Below, in pieces: positions 22,975 to 30,729 of a DNA stretch of 33,389 nucleotides. Source of the DNA: an uncultured Lactobacillus sp. Its GTDB lineage: Bacteria; Bacillota; Bacilli; Lactobacillales; Lactobacillaceae. The notes beneath the pieces were generated by a model. The model did no database searches. It saw only the letters and a program-made list of their open reading frames with translations, and was not told the origin of the DNA. The position numbers and the translations under genes are program-made. The DNA is taken from contig CALFSK010000012.1 of the NCBI GenBank assembly GCA_937916845.1, forward strand, positions 1 to 33,389, written 5' to 3'. How positions within the stretch are numbered: position 1 is the stretch's first letter; each line of letters opens with the position of its first letter.

Positions 22975-25116
22975 TTAGTTTCCAATTAACTTTTTAGCCT
23001 GTGAGAACCAGCTCTTGGCAGTGTCTTTTACGGCCTTACCAACGTCACCAGCACCCTTTTCGACACTATTCCAAACAGAACTACCACTATCAGAATCATT
23101 ATTATTGTTATTTGCCGCTTCGTTTGCCAAAGTAGCGGCATCCTGCGTATCGAAGCTCGTATTCTTCGTATTCGGCAAAATATTTTGTAATTCATTTTTA
23201 AAGAGCGAAGAAAGTTGATTTTCCGACAAACTCTTCAGGTAGTGCGTACTATTCGTACTATCAAACCCAATCCAAGTTGTCACCACGATGTCCGGCGTAT
23301 AAGCAATCATCCACTGGTCCTTAGTACCCGAACCGGTACTATAATCGGCCTGCGTACTCCCAGTCTTACCGGCAACTTTATACCCGTAAGGCTTGGCTGC
23401 GGCCCCGGTCCCACTATTATAGGTTCCAAGCATCATACTAGTCATTTCCTTCGCAGTGCTACTAGACATGATCTTTTTGCTTTCAGTCTTCGTATTATCA
23501 ACGATTACGTTGCCACTCGCATCCACGATCTTCGTAATAAAGTGTGCCGTGGTCTTCTTCCCACCATTGGCAAAGGCGGTATAGGCACTCGTCATCTGCG
23601 TCGGTGACACCCCGGAGGTCAACCCACCAAGGGCTAATGCTAAGTTGTCATCCGATTTAGTGACCGGTAGCCCAAACTTCTTAACTGATTTATACCCCTT
23701 ATTGACGCCGACCTTATTTAACAACCATACGGCCGGAATATTCATACTTTGCGATAGCGCCGTATACATTGGCACTGACGAGGAATAAACGTTGTCATAG
23801 TTTTTAGGCGCATACTTATTCGCGCCAAAAGTCTGCTTCTTGTTAGACAAATTTGAATCGTAGGTATACCCATTTTCCAATGCGGGTGTGTAGACCGCAA
23901 GCGGCTTGATTGTTGATCCCGGTTGCCGTTTAATTTGGGTTGCGCGGTTAAAGCCCCGAAAGACGTGCTTGCCACGACCACCAACAACGGCCAAGACACC
24001 ACCAGTCGACGGATCAACCGCAACCGACGCACCCTGAACCTTAGTCCCGTCATCCGCATTCGCTGGGAACAAGTTCGGGTTCTTAAATGAGTTCTGCATC
24101 TGGGTCTGATCATCCTGATTAAGCGACGTATAAATCTTATAGCCCCGATTCATGATGTCAGATTCCGTCAGGTCGTACTTATTAATCGCTTCATCGATAA
24201 CCGCATCAAAGTAGTACGGATAGTTATACCGACTTTCATAATGATAGTTGTCATTCAACGTCATCGCTTTTTTGGTGTACATCTCGTACTCGCTTTGCGA
24301 CAACTTTTTATTGGCAACCATATTATTTAAAACGACGTTTCGACGGGCAGTTGACGCCTTGGGGTGGTTGATTGGATCATAACCACTCGGCGAACTCAGC
24401 ATCCCGGCCAACGTTGCGGCCTGGTCAACGCTCAGCTCCGAGGCGTGCACCCCGAAGTACCGTTCGGAAGCATCCTCTGCGCCCCAAACACCGTGGCCAA
24501 AGTAAGCATTATTCAAATACATCGCTAAAATCTGTTGCTTAGAATAAACGTTCTCCGTTTCAATCGATAAGAAGATTTCGCGTAGCTTACGAGAAAAGGT
24601 CTGCTGCTGGGTCAAGTAGGCGTTTTTAACCAGTTGTTGCGTTAACGTACTCCCACCACCACTGATGTAGTCGCGGCCAAGTAATTTATTGACCACGAGT
24701 AGCATTGCCGCACGCCCGATCCCTTTAACGGAAAAACCGTGCTCCTTGTAAAAGTTACGATCTTCAGTTGAAATCACCGCATTTTGCAAGTTTTTTGAGA
24801 TACTACTCAAATGGACGTAAGTGCCCTTTTGCGAGTAAAGCGTTCCTGCTTTCTTGCTGTCGCTATCATAGATTGTCGTGACTTTTTCAAGTTCGGCCTG
24901 TAAATGACTGATCTTAGACGTTTTGGCCTCAAAAGTTAAGTAGGCACTCCCAATCAAGATCACCGTTAAAATGAGCACGATCAGCCAGCGCGTTAATTGT
25001 CGCCGGTGCCATTGATAGCCAACCACGGCAGCTAGACGCTGCCAGTATGGTTGCAACCAATGACCAATGACTCGCAAGCCATCTTTGACCGTGGCCCAAA
25101 AACCATTTTTTTGCAT
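22975..25116 (-). CDS. Class A bifunctional penicillin-binding protein (PBP2A-like)
   Basis: A 713-aa envelope enzyme that polymerises (GT51) and crosslinks (transpeptidase) peptidoglycan. A basic cytosolic tail (~1-42) is followed by one membrane anchor (~43-61). GT51 spans ~80-270, with catalytic E118 in S-T-E-D-R-N-F-Y-x-E-H-G and G-G-S-T-L-T-Q-Q. The transpeptidase has S401-T-I-K404, S457-M-N459 and K584-T-G586. The C-terminus (~650-713) is low-complexity (N-rich, D/S-rich) and ends in a probable amphipathic helix. AGGGGAA stands about 5 bases before the ATG. Orthologues in lactobacilli are usually named pbp2A. Confidence 0.93.
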   Translation of the reverse strand: MQKNGFWATVKDGLRVIGHWLQPYWQRLAAVVGYQWHRRQLTRWLIVLILTVILIGSAYLTFEAKTSKISHLQAELEKVTTIYDSDSKKAGTLYSQKGTYVHLSSISKNLQNAVISTEDRNFYKEHGFSVKGIGRAAMLLVVNKLLGRDYISGGGSTLTQQLVKNAYLTQQQTFSRKLREIFLSIETENVYSKQQILAMYLNNAYFGHGVWGAEDASERYFGVHASELSVDQAATLAGMLSSPSGYDPINHPKASTARRNVVLNNMVANKKLSQSEYEMYTKKAMTLNDNYHYESRYNYPYYFDAVIDEAINKYDLTESDIMNRGYKIYTSLNQDDQTQMQNSFKNPNLFPANADDGTKVQGASVAVDPSTGGVLAVVGGRGKHVFRGFNRATQIKRQPGSTIKPLAVYTPALENGYTYDSNLSNKKQTFGANKYAPKNYDNVYSSSVPMYTALSQSMNIPAVWLLNKVGVNKGYKSVKKFGLPVTKSDDNLALALGGLTSGVSPTQMTSAYTAFANGGKKTTAHFITKIVDASGNVIVDNTKTESKKIMSSSTAKEMTSMMLGTYNSGTGAAAKPYGYKVAGKTGSTQADYSTGSGTKDQWMIAYTPDIVVTTWIGFDSTNSTHYLKSLSENQLSSLFKNELQNILPNTKNTSFDTQDAATLANEAANNNNNDSDSGSSVWNSVEKGAGDVGKAVKDTAKSWFSQAKKLIGN

Positions 25117-25373
25117 AATCTTCCCCTTGTTCAGCCAGTGCTGTTACTGGTCATTTAGCCAGCCCGCACCGCCATTAACTGACGGTACCAACACCCGCGT
25201 TACTTGTTAGCTTTGATAATTGTATCATAAATCCCCATTTACTAACTTCTGGGGATGAACCTTGAAGAAATCTTCAAAAATACGTTGCTGACACAATCAT
25301 TAACTAACGTGCCTTAGTCACAGCGGGCCCATCACCGCGACAAAAAAAGCCCAAGACTGGGTCGCCTTGTGCT
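25117..25373. other. Leader and upstream region of the PBP gene
   Basis: Holds ATCCCC (25231-25236) and GGGGAT (25251-25256), an inverted repeat 14 bases apart upstream of a possible -10 (TATGAT or TACAAT on minus, 25219-25229). A small hairpin CCAGT/ACTGG lies near 25135-25150, just before the start. The region is not clearly coding. Confidence 0.4.
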
Positions 25374-25374
25374 T
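25342..25374 (-). terminator. Terminator of the small frameshifted gene
   Basis: Read on minus: AAGC-a-CAAG, 10-base loop, CTTG-g-GCTT and a run of seven Ts. It starts at the stop codon itself. Confidence 0.6.
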
Positions 25375-25506
25375 TATTTACGACGGACACCCCGCCGATT
25401 GGCATTCAATTCATTTTGCTGCTGCTTGAATTTTTCAAAAGTGGCATCCCTTTTTTTTTGATTGGTTCGGGATGTCCGTTTTTTTGTATACTTCACTAAA
25501 TGACAT
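25374..25506 (-). pseudogene. 43-aa basic protein gene, frame broken or shifted at an A9 tract
   Basis: From ATG 25506 the frame reads M-S-F-S-E-V-Y-K-K-T-D-I-P-N-Q-S-K-K and enters nine As (complement of 25451-25459). As given, it then stops after C-H-F. With one A fewer it continues R-D-A-T-F-E-K-F-K-Q-Q-Q-N-E-L-N-A-N-R-R-G-V-R-R-K and stops at 25374. The whole would be a Lys/Arg/Gln-rich 43-aa protein. It has its own promoter (25535-25563), a purine-rich AGAGAGTGAG before the ATG and a terminator at its stop, so it is very likely a gene. The A9 may be a sequencing slip, phase variation or a slippage site. No family recognised. Confidence 0.6.
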
Positions 25507-25534
25507 CTCACTCTCTATTAGTTGTCTAAGTAAA

Positions 25535-25563
25535 ATAATACCGTGACAACGCTAACTTTGCAA
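25535..25563 (-). promoter_or_regulatory. Promoter of the 43-aa gene
   Basis: Read on minus: TTGCAA (25558-25563), 17-base spacer, TATTAT (25535-25540). Predicted transcript start is about 20 bases before the ATG. Confidence 0.6.
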
Positions 25564-25622
25564 AAAATCTAGCTTATACCCAATTCCACTTTACGGATAC
25601 GCTTGATAACTATCTGGTTGAG

Positions 25623-25928
25623 TTAGCTATTTAAGACATCCGGGAAACGTCCCTCTGCTCGGGCTGCACTTTTTAGTTGATCAACAAATGCTGCTGCATT
25701 TTCTATATCAGGTTTAATTGTTAATACTTGACTCGTGCATTCTTGTCTTGTTAGTCCCTGTTTTTTTACTTGTTTCTCCGCGACAAAATCCATTAATTCA
25801 TGGGCCTGTTTAGAAGAAAAATTAAAATTTAATAGCACTAAATCGATACACTCTAAATCAGCCTTTTCTGCCAACAGATTGAGTACGTTTAGTGTCATTT
25901 CATTCCGATCAAAAATGTCAATATCCAT
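25623..25928 (-). CDS. Unknown 101-aa helical acidic protein
   Basis: A soluble protein that looks largely helical (L-N-V-L-N-L-L-A-E-K-A-D-L, Q-A-H-E-L-M-D-F-V-A-E-K-Q-V-K-K), with an acidic N-terminus M-D-I-D-I-F-D. No signal, membrane segment or known motif. AGGGAAA stands about 7 bases before the ATG. Codon use fits the neighbours. It lies downstream of argR on the same strand, after a terminator. Function not recognised. Confidence 0.6.
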   Translation of the reverse strand: MDIDIFDRNEMTLNVLNLLAEKADLECIDLVLLNFNFSSKQAHELMDFVAEKQVKKQGLTRQECTSQVLTIKPDIENAAAFVDQLKSAARAEGRFPDVLNS

Positions 25929-25984
25929 AGCGTTTCCCTTCTATACTAACCATTGTGCAGCTTTTACGACCCATCTAATTTTGC

Positions 25985-26010
25985 AAAAAATCGCCGGCAA
26001 GCCGACGATT
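25985..26010 (-). terminator. Terminator of argR
   Basis: AATCGCCGGC, 2 bases, GCCGACGATT, with a run of six Ts read on minus. Ends just past the argR stop. Confidence 0.8.
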
Positions 26011-26015
26011 CGTTG

Positions 26016-26483
26016 CTATAATTCATCCTCATTTGCCACGTGACTAATTATTAACGCGTGTAATTCTTTGGCAACCTCAACACTCGGACTGACCACAAAA
26101 ATTGTATCATGTCCCGCCAACGTGCCGCTAACTTCAGGCATTTTCAAATCATCAATAATTGCCGCTAACAAGTTCCCGTTGCTAGGCAGCGTGTGAATGA
26201 TATTCATAAATTCAACCCGGTCGACTCCCGTTACCACGTCGTGCAAACTTTCAAACAGACGATCCTGTTCATTCTTACCACTCGCTTTAAAAATTGAATA
26301 GCGGGCCTGCCCGTGTTCGTCCGGTGTCTTGACGATCTGCATTTCACGGATGTCCCGCGAAATCGTCGCTTGCGTTGCGGCAATTCCCTCCGCCTTTAAT
26401 TTGGCCATCAGTTCTTCTTGAGTCGCAATCGGATACTGATTGATCAATTGCTCAATTGCCGCTTGGCGATCAGTTTTTTTCAT
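26016..26483 (-). CDS. argR: ArgR/AhrC family arginine regulator
   Basis: A 155-aa arginine-responsive regulator. The N-terminal winged HTH (~1-70) has T-Q-A-T-I-S-R-D-I-R-E-M; the C-terminal hexamerisation and arginine-binding domain (~80-150) has N-G-N-L-L-A-A-I-I-D and G-T-L-A-G-H125-D126-T-I-F-V. The usual motif is G-T-I-A-G-D-D-T-I, whose two Asp bind arginine; here the first is His. Lactic acid bacteria often carry two ArgR-type proteins, one lacking an intact arginine site, that work together, so this may be the non-canonical partner. GGAGG stands 9 bases before the ATG. ARG-box-like repeats surround its promoter. Confidence 0.9.
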   Translation of the reverse strand: MKKTDRQAAIEQLINQYPIATQEELMAKLKAEGIAATQATISRDIREMQIVKTPDEHGQARYSIFKASGKNEQDRLFESLHDVVTGVDRVEFMNIIHTLPSNGNLLAAIIDDLKMPEVSGTLAGHDTIFVVSPSVEVAKELHALIISHVANEDEL

Positions 26484-26498
26484 GTGCGGGACCTCCCC

Positions 26499-26533
26499 TT
26501 CATAATTATGAATACATTATAACAAATATTCAT
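26499..26533 (-). promoter_or_regulatory. argR promoter with ARG-box-like repeats
   Basis: On minus, TATAAT lies at 26516-26521. TTCATAATTATGAA (26499-26512) is a perfect 14-bp palindrome. ATGAATA (26508-26514) and TATTCAT (26527-26533) flank the -10. TGAAT/ATTCA are the half-sites of ARG boxes, so autoregulation is likely. Confidence 0.6.
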
Positions 26534-26557
26534 GCGGCTAACTACGCTAGGCACCGC

Positions 26558-26596
26558 AAAAAAGCATAATTTCCCAGTTTGTCAGGAAGTTATGCT
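26558..26596 (-). terminator. Terminator of the aminotransferase gene
   Basis: AGCATAA (26563-26569) pairs with TTATGCT (26590-26596), with inner CC/GG pairing; A-run 26558-26562 gives the T-tail on minus. Confidence 0.7.
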
Positions 26597-26622
26597 AATA
26601 AAGAAGATGAATAAAAATTAAG

Positions 26623-27747
26623 TTAATCCCGGTCAAACTGTTTTAAATAATCACCCAGTAATCGTAGACCTCGTTTTAAAGTCGTCGTATCCGTACAATA
26701 ACCGAGACGCGCGTGTCCTGGAATCGCGAACCGTGATCCGGGCACTAGTAAGACCCCGGTATCACGCAATAGGTTCAAACAGAATTGTTCATCTGTTAAC
26801 GGCACGTCCAGTTTGATACACGATACCGAAATACCGTGCGGTGCAATTAGGCTGACCCGAGACTGGGTCGCGACCCAATCCGTCAACAACTTCAAATTAC
26901 GACTAACAATCTGGCGGTTACGTGCTAAAATCTCCGTGCGATGTTGCAAGATCAAGACCGCGAGTTGGTCGTTAAAAACCCCACCGGAAATCATCGTATA
27001 GTCCCGGTACTTCCGAAATATATCAGCAATCTTAGTATCAGACGTCGCCGTCCAACCAATCCGCAAGCCCGGTGCCGAGTACGTTTTTGACAAACTATTG
27101 ATGGCGATACCCCGGTCGTACACGTCAGCGATTGACGTAAACGGTGTCCCATCCAAGGGTTCATAGACTTCGTCTGCTAAGACGTACGCCCCGACCGACT
27201 GTGCTACGGCCACAACTGCTTCTAACATCTTACGGTCAAGTAATCCGCCAGTCGGATTCATCGCGTTATTTAACAAAATCATCTTGGTATTTGGCCGAAT
27301 CAGCGACTTTAATTCATCGATATCCGGCATCCAATTGTGAGTTTCACGAATGTGCCAATAATCAACCGTCGCCCCTAACGACTTCGGAATATCGTATAAC
27401 TGCTGATAAGTCGGGTATAGGGCAATGACGTGGTCTCCGGGTTCAATCAAACTGTAAATTGCCAGTTGATTGGCACCAGTTGCCCCGTTTGTTTGTAGCA
27501 CGTTTTCCGCTGGGACCCGTTCATACAGTCCGCTGACTAACCGCTTAAACTCTGGGGAGCCTTCAATCCAACCGTAATCTAAACGCATTTGGTTGAGTTG
27601 TTGATAAAACTGCTGACCGTCTTGTCCATCTAACGCGGTCACTTCCGCCATGGTCAGTGCTGAAACTGAGCTTTGACTAATATCCGTCGTGGCTTCGCGC
27701 TCATGCTCGTTGAGCCAAGCTTCAACCCCAAATCCGGCAATTTGCAT
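26623..27747 (-). CDS. PLP-dependent class I/II aminotransferase
   Basis: A 374-aa fold-type I PLP enzyme. Landmarks: N-G-A-T-G-A-N-Q (phosphate/ring contacts), Y-P-T-Y-Q-Q, N-A-M-N164-P-T-G-G, A-D192-E-V-Y195, S-L-S-K221-T-Y-S-A-P-G-L-R-I-G-W (Schiff-base Lys) and a late R-L-G-Y. It transaminates an amino acid or keto acid; the substrate is not clear. The sequence resembles the branch that also contains capreomycidine synthase (VioD, an arginine-derivative cyclase), but this is only a weak impression. AGGAA lies 9 bases before the ATG. The neighbours are ArgR and a LysE/ArgO exporter, so a basic amino acid is a reasonable guess. Confidence 0.8.
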   Translation of the reverse strand: MQIAGFGVEAWLNEHEREATTDISQSSVSALTMAEVTALDGQDGQQFYQQLNQMRLDYGWIEGSPEFKRLVSGLYERVPAENVLQTNGATGANQLAIYSLIEPGDHVIALYPTYQQLYDIPKSLGATVDYWHIRETHNWMPDIDELKSLIRPNTKMILLNNAMNPTGGLLDRKMLEAVVAVAQSVGAYVLADEVYEPLDGTPFTSIADVYDRGIAINSLSKTYSAPGLRIGWTATSDTKIADIFRKYRDYTMISGGVFNDQLAVLILQHRTEILARNRQIVSRNLKLLTDWVATQSRVSLIAPHGISVSCIKLDVPLTDEQFCLNLLRDTGVLLVPGSRFAIPGHARLGYCTDTTTLKRGLRLLGDYLKQFDRD

Positions 27748-27766
27748 ATGCTATCGTTCCTTCCAT

Positions 27767-27810
27767 AAAAAAGTCCAATAGCTCAAGCATACCGATTGCT
27801 TTCACAGACT
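27767..27810 (-). terminator. Terminator or attenuator between the exporter and the aminotransferase
   Basis: Read on minus: AGTC, AAGCA, 7-base loop, TGCTT, GACT, then six Ts. The T-run ends only about 18 bases before the aminotransferase ATG, leaving no room for a promoter after it. Confidence 0.6.
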
Positions 27811-27814
27811 GCAA

Positions 27815-28423
27815 CTAAATTTTAGTCACAAAGGTCGCCAATAATTTCACGCCGTATAAAATAATCACTGCGCCACAAACCCGATTAATCCACAGTAGGA
27901 CCCGTGGTTGCATCAAGTGCTTGAACTTACTAATTAGACTGGTGAGCCCAATGAACCAGACCACCGAGGCAATCAAAACACCGATAATGAACCAATGGGC
28001 CAGTTCCATTGGAATTGACACCCGGAAAGCCGCCAACAAGACAGACCCATCAATAATCGCTTGCGGATTCAACCAAGCCACTGAAAAGGCCGTGATGATT
28101 GCTGTCTTATACGAGAAATCCGCATTCATCGTCCCCATGGCTTCCTCCTTAGCCCGCAACAGGCCCCAGCCAATGTAAAAGACCAGTAAACTGCCGACCA
28201 AAAGTACGGCCATTTCCAACCACGGGGTGGCCTGTAGTAGCTTACCAATCCCATAGAAACAGGCCAATGATAACGACGCGTCAAAGGCGATCACGATCAA
28301 CGCCACCCGCAACGCCCGCTGTAAGGGTTGTTCAATTGCCGTTGAAACCACGAATAGATTCTGCATGCCGATTGGTGCGATGTAGACCACACCGAATAAT
28401 AAACCTTGTAAGAAAACTTGCAT
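27815..28423 (-). CDS. LysE/ArgO family amino-acid exporter
   Basis: A 202-aa membrane protein with six hydrophobic segments. LysE/ArgO/RhtB features: an N-terminal Q-G-L-L-F-G-V-V-Y-I-A-P-I-G-M-Q-N-L-F-V and a middle A-W-L-N-P-Q-A-I-I-D. The closest relative by eye is ArgO (P-L-G-P-Q-N and T-W-L-N-P-x-x-x-x-D), so it probably exports arginine, lysine or an analogue. GGAGG stands 8 bases before the ATG. It diverges from a MocR-type regulator that may control it and is followed by a hairpin and an aminotransferase. Confidence 0.88.
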   Translation of the reverse strand: MQVFLQGLLFGVVYIAPIGMQNLFVVSTAIEQPLQRALRVALIVIAFDASLSLACFYGIGKLLQATPWLEMAVLLVGSLLVFYIGWGLLRAKEEAMGTMNADFSYKTAIITAFSVAWLNPQAIIDGSVLLAAFRVSIPMELAHWFIIGVLIASVVWFIGLTSLISKFKHLMQPRVLLWINRVCGAVIILYGVKLLATFVTKI

Positions 28424-28493
28424 TCCTTTTACCTCCGTACCAACCAGTTAAACATTTAGAAATCCCCAATTGCTTAACTAGCTTTTAATTCAG

Positions 28494-28517
28494 AGATGAT
28501 TATAATAGAGATAATTA
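28494..28517 (+). promoter_or_regulatory. Direct repeats and -10 in the exporter/MocR intergenic region
   Basis: AGATGATTA (28494-28502) and AGATAATTA (28509-28517) are direct repeats 15 bases apart; TATAAT (28501-28506) lies between and is a likely -10 for the MocR gene. MocR/GabR regulators often bind direct repeats, so this is a candidate operator. Confidence 0.45.
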
Positions 28518-28572
28518 ATTTTGTAGCCAACCAATTCACCACTTTTTACCCAACCACTCAGGAGGTTTTGCG

Positions 28573-30024
28573 ATGCAAGCGCTTAAAATCAACTGGCAAC
28601 CGGATAAGGCCGCCACAACTCCCATTTATCAGCAAATCACGAATTATTTCCAACGCCAGATTACCCGTGGTGATTGGCCGGTCGGTGCCAAACTTCCTTC
28701 CCAACGGCACTTGGCTGAAGCCTTCGCCGTCAACCGGAGTACGTTAATTACCGCCCTCGATGAATTGATCGCCGTTGGCTTGATTACTAGTAATCCCGGT
28801 TCTGGCATGGTCGTTTCTGGGAACCACTGGTCAAGCTTACTAGCTGAACACGTCAATTGGTCGCAATACGTCAAAGCGGGACAATTCAAGCCCAACTCCC
28901 ACGCATTACAAAAGATCAATCAGTTTGAAACTGACGCCGTCATTCGGCTGAGTACCGGCGAACCAGCACCCGAACAATTTCCCCAGGCACTGTTTCAAAA
29001 AGCCTTCGACCACCTTGGGCATAACCTGACCAGTCTGAACTATACCGAGCCTGCCGGAATTTTAGCTTTGCGGGAACAAATCGCGCGCCACTTACTCAAG
29101 GTCGGAATTCACACGCAGCCAGAAAATATTCTGATTACTTCCGGTTCGCTTCAGGCGCTCCAACTCGTCTCGATGTCGCTATTTCCAACTAACGCGACCA
29201 TCTACACTGAGGCACCGACCTACGTCAAATCGTTACACGTCTTCCAGTCAGCGCAAACCCACTTGGCCGGCATTCCCATGGATAGTCAGGGATTGGCTTA
29301 TTGGCAAATGACGCCACCAGCTAAGGACGAGCACGCCATCATTTATTCGATTCCAACGTTTAATAACCCGACTGGAATCGTGATGAGCACGGAGCGGCGT
29401 CAGCAAACACTCCAGTACGCTCAGGAACACCGCCTCCCCATCTTGGAAGACGCGGCTTATCAAGACGTCTGGTTTAATCAGCAGCCGCCCCAACCTTTAA
29501 AGGCGTTGGACACTACGGGCAACGTCATCTACTTCGGCAGCATTTCAAAGTCCTTGGCCCCCGGGTTACGGATCGGGTGGACGGTTGCCGCGAAACCCGT
29601 TATTGACCGGTTGACCGACGTGCGGATGCAAACCGATTACGGGGCCAGCTCCCTGTCCCAACTCGTCCTCGCTGAAATTTTGGCCGACCCCGAGTACGAC
29701 ACTTATCAGGAACACTTCCGAACGGTCCTCGCGCAAAAGGCTGCGGCCGCGCAAACCATCTTGCACCAATATTGGGACGATTTTGCCACTTGGCAGGCGC
29801 CAACCGGTGGCTTCTACTTATGGGTGCGTTTAGACGATGCCATCAACATCCCCAAATTATTCGACCTGGCGACTGCCCAAAACGTCCTGTTTAATCCGGG
29901 GAGCATTTACGACTTTCAGCCAAACCAGTATATTCGGCTAAGCTTCTCCTACGAATCTTCAGCGCGGTTTGAACAAGGTATTCAAATTTTGACCAAACTG
30001 ATTCATGAGCACTTCAACGTTTAG
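28573..30024 (+). CDS. MocR/GabR-type regulator (GntR HTH fused to an aminotransferase domain)
   Basis: A 483-aa fusion. Residues 1-~80 are a GntR winged HTH (P-I-Y-Q-Q-I, G-A-K-L-P-S-Q-R-H-L-A-E, V-N-R-S-T-L). Residues ~115-480 are a class I aminotransferase domain: S-G-S-L-Q-A-L-Q-L, N-N-P-T-G, E-D-A-A-Y and S-I-S-K326-S-L-A-P-G-L-R-I-G-W, the PLP lysine. Such proteins sense PLP plus an amine or amino acid and switch neighbouring genes. AGGAGG lies 7 bases before the ATG. It is divergent from the LysE-type exporter, the likely target. Some related proteins are true aminotransferases, so enzymatic activity cannot be excluded. Confidence 0.9.
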   Translation: MQALKINWQPDKAATTPIYQQITNYFQRQITRGDWPVGAKLPSQRHLAEAFAVNRSTLITALDELIAVGLITSNPGSGMVVSGNHWSSLLAEHVNWSQYVKAGQFKPNSHALQKINQFETDAVIRLSTGEPAPEQFPQALFQKAFDHLGHNLTSLNYTEPAGILALREQIARHLLKVGIHTQPENILITSGSLQALQLVSMSLFPTNATIYTEAPTYVKSLHVFQSAQTHLAGIPMDSQGLAYWQMTPPAKDEHAIIYSIPTFNNPTGIVMSTERRQQTLQYAQEHRLPILEDAAYQDVWFNQQPPQPLKALDTTGNVIYFGSISKSLAPGLRIGWTVAAKPVIDRLTDVRMQTDYGASSLSQLVLAEILADPEYDTYQEHFRTVLAQKAAAAQTILHQYWDDFATWQAPTGGFYLWVRLDDAINIPKLFDLATAQNVLFNPGSIYDFQPNQYIRLSFSYESSARFEQGIQILTKLIHEHFNV

Positions 30025-30056
30025 TTTCTAGCACCCAATTTAAGTTTTCATTCAAA

Positions 30057-30090
30057 AAGACGTCTGAAATTATATTTTGGACGTTTTTTT
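30057..30090 (+). terminator. Terminator of the MocR gene
   Basis: ACGTC (30060-30064) and GACGT (30080-30084), extended inward by G-T and A-T pairs, then seven Ts. Confidence 0.65.
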
Positions 30091-30292
30091 CTGTGTTTAA
30101 GTCAATTCTCCGTTTTAGTTTCGATTCCAAACAATCGAGTTTACTGGGCATTCGACTTTGCTAGCTTTAAGCTTAGCAAACATCAAATAATTTATGAGAA
30201 TTTATCATTTTTTATTCAGTCACCATAGGGGAAAGCTGTTCCCATTAACTTCTATACTCGGTCCAAAGTCAGTCACATAAGGAGCGTGCGAC
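30091..30292. other. Upstream region of the gtrA-like gene
   Basis: About 200 AT-rich bases with three dyads: TCGATT/AATCGA (30121-30138), TTTGCTA/TAGCAAA (30157-30180) and GGGAA/TTCCC (30229-30243). TATACT at 30253-30258 is a likely -10, without a clear -35. The dyads suggest regulated expression of the envelope cluster. Confidence 0.45.
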
Positions 30293-30700
30293 ATGTTTCA
30301 ACACATTTATAGCCAGTATAAAAACGTGGTCACTTACCTCATCTTTGGTGGCCTGACAACCGCGATGAACTTCATTTTATTTGGCATTCTGACCCTTCCC
30401 GCCATTAATTGCCCCTACTTGATTAGTAATGCGCTTGCGTGGTTCGGTTCCATTCTGTTCGCCTACACCACTAACCGTCGCTGGGTCTTCGACAGTCAGG
30501 CCAATACGTTGCAGACACGGCTCCGCGAGGTCGTTAGTTTTTTCGGGTACCGCGTGCTGAGTCTGGGCGTCGATGAGCTCATTATGTTTATTGGAGTTAG
30601 CTTATTAGCCGGCAACAGCTTGCTTGTTAAATTAATTGATCAAATCATTATCGTTTTGATTAACTGGGTCTTCAGTAAATATCTTATTTTCAAAAATTAA
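30293..30700 (+). CDS. GtrA-like family membrane protein
   Basis: A 135-aa protein with four membrane segments, recognised as GtrA/GtcA-like: Y-L-I-F-G-G-L-T-T-A-M-N at the start, W-F-G-S-I-L-F-A-Y-T-T-N-R-R-W-V-F in the middle and N-W-V-F-S-K-Y-L-I-F at the end. Family members help flip polyprenyl-phosphate-linked sugars across the membrane for teichoic-acid or O-antigen side-chain decoration. AAGGAG lies 8 bases before the ATG. First gene of a cluster with a GT2 glycosyltransferase (29-base gap) and dltC. Confidence 0.92.
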   Translation: MFQHIYSQYKNVVTYLIFGGLTTAMNFILFGILTLPAINCPYLISNALAWFGSILFAYTTNRRWVFDSQANTLQTRLREVVSFFGYRVLSLGVDELIMFIGVSLLAGNSLLVKLIDQIIIVLINWVFSKYLIFKN

Positions 30701-30729
30701 CGTCGTCATAAAAGGAAGGTCTGTTAACT

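Noticed and set aside
23215..23607. 130-aa open frame on plus, antisense to the PBP gene
   Set aside because: Lies fully inside a well-supported gene on the other strand, no ribosome site, Arg/Thr/Pro/His-rich composition typical of antisense frames.
23742..24113. 123-aa Arg-rich frame on minus inside the PBP gene
   Set aside because: Out-of-frame reading of the transpeptidase coding region.
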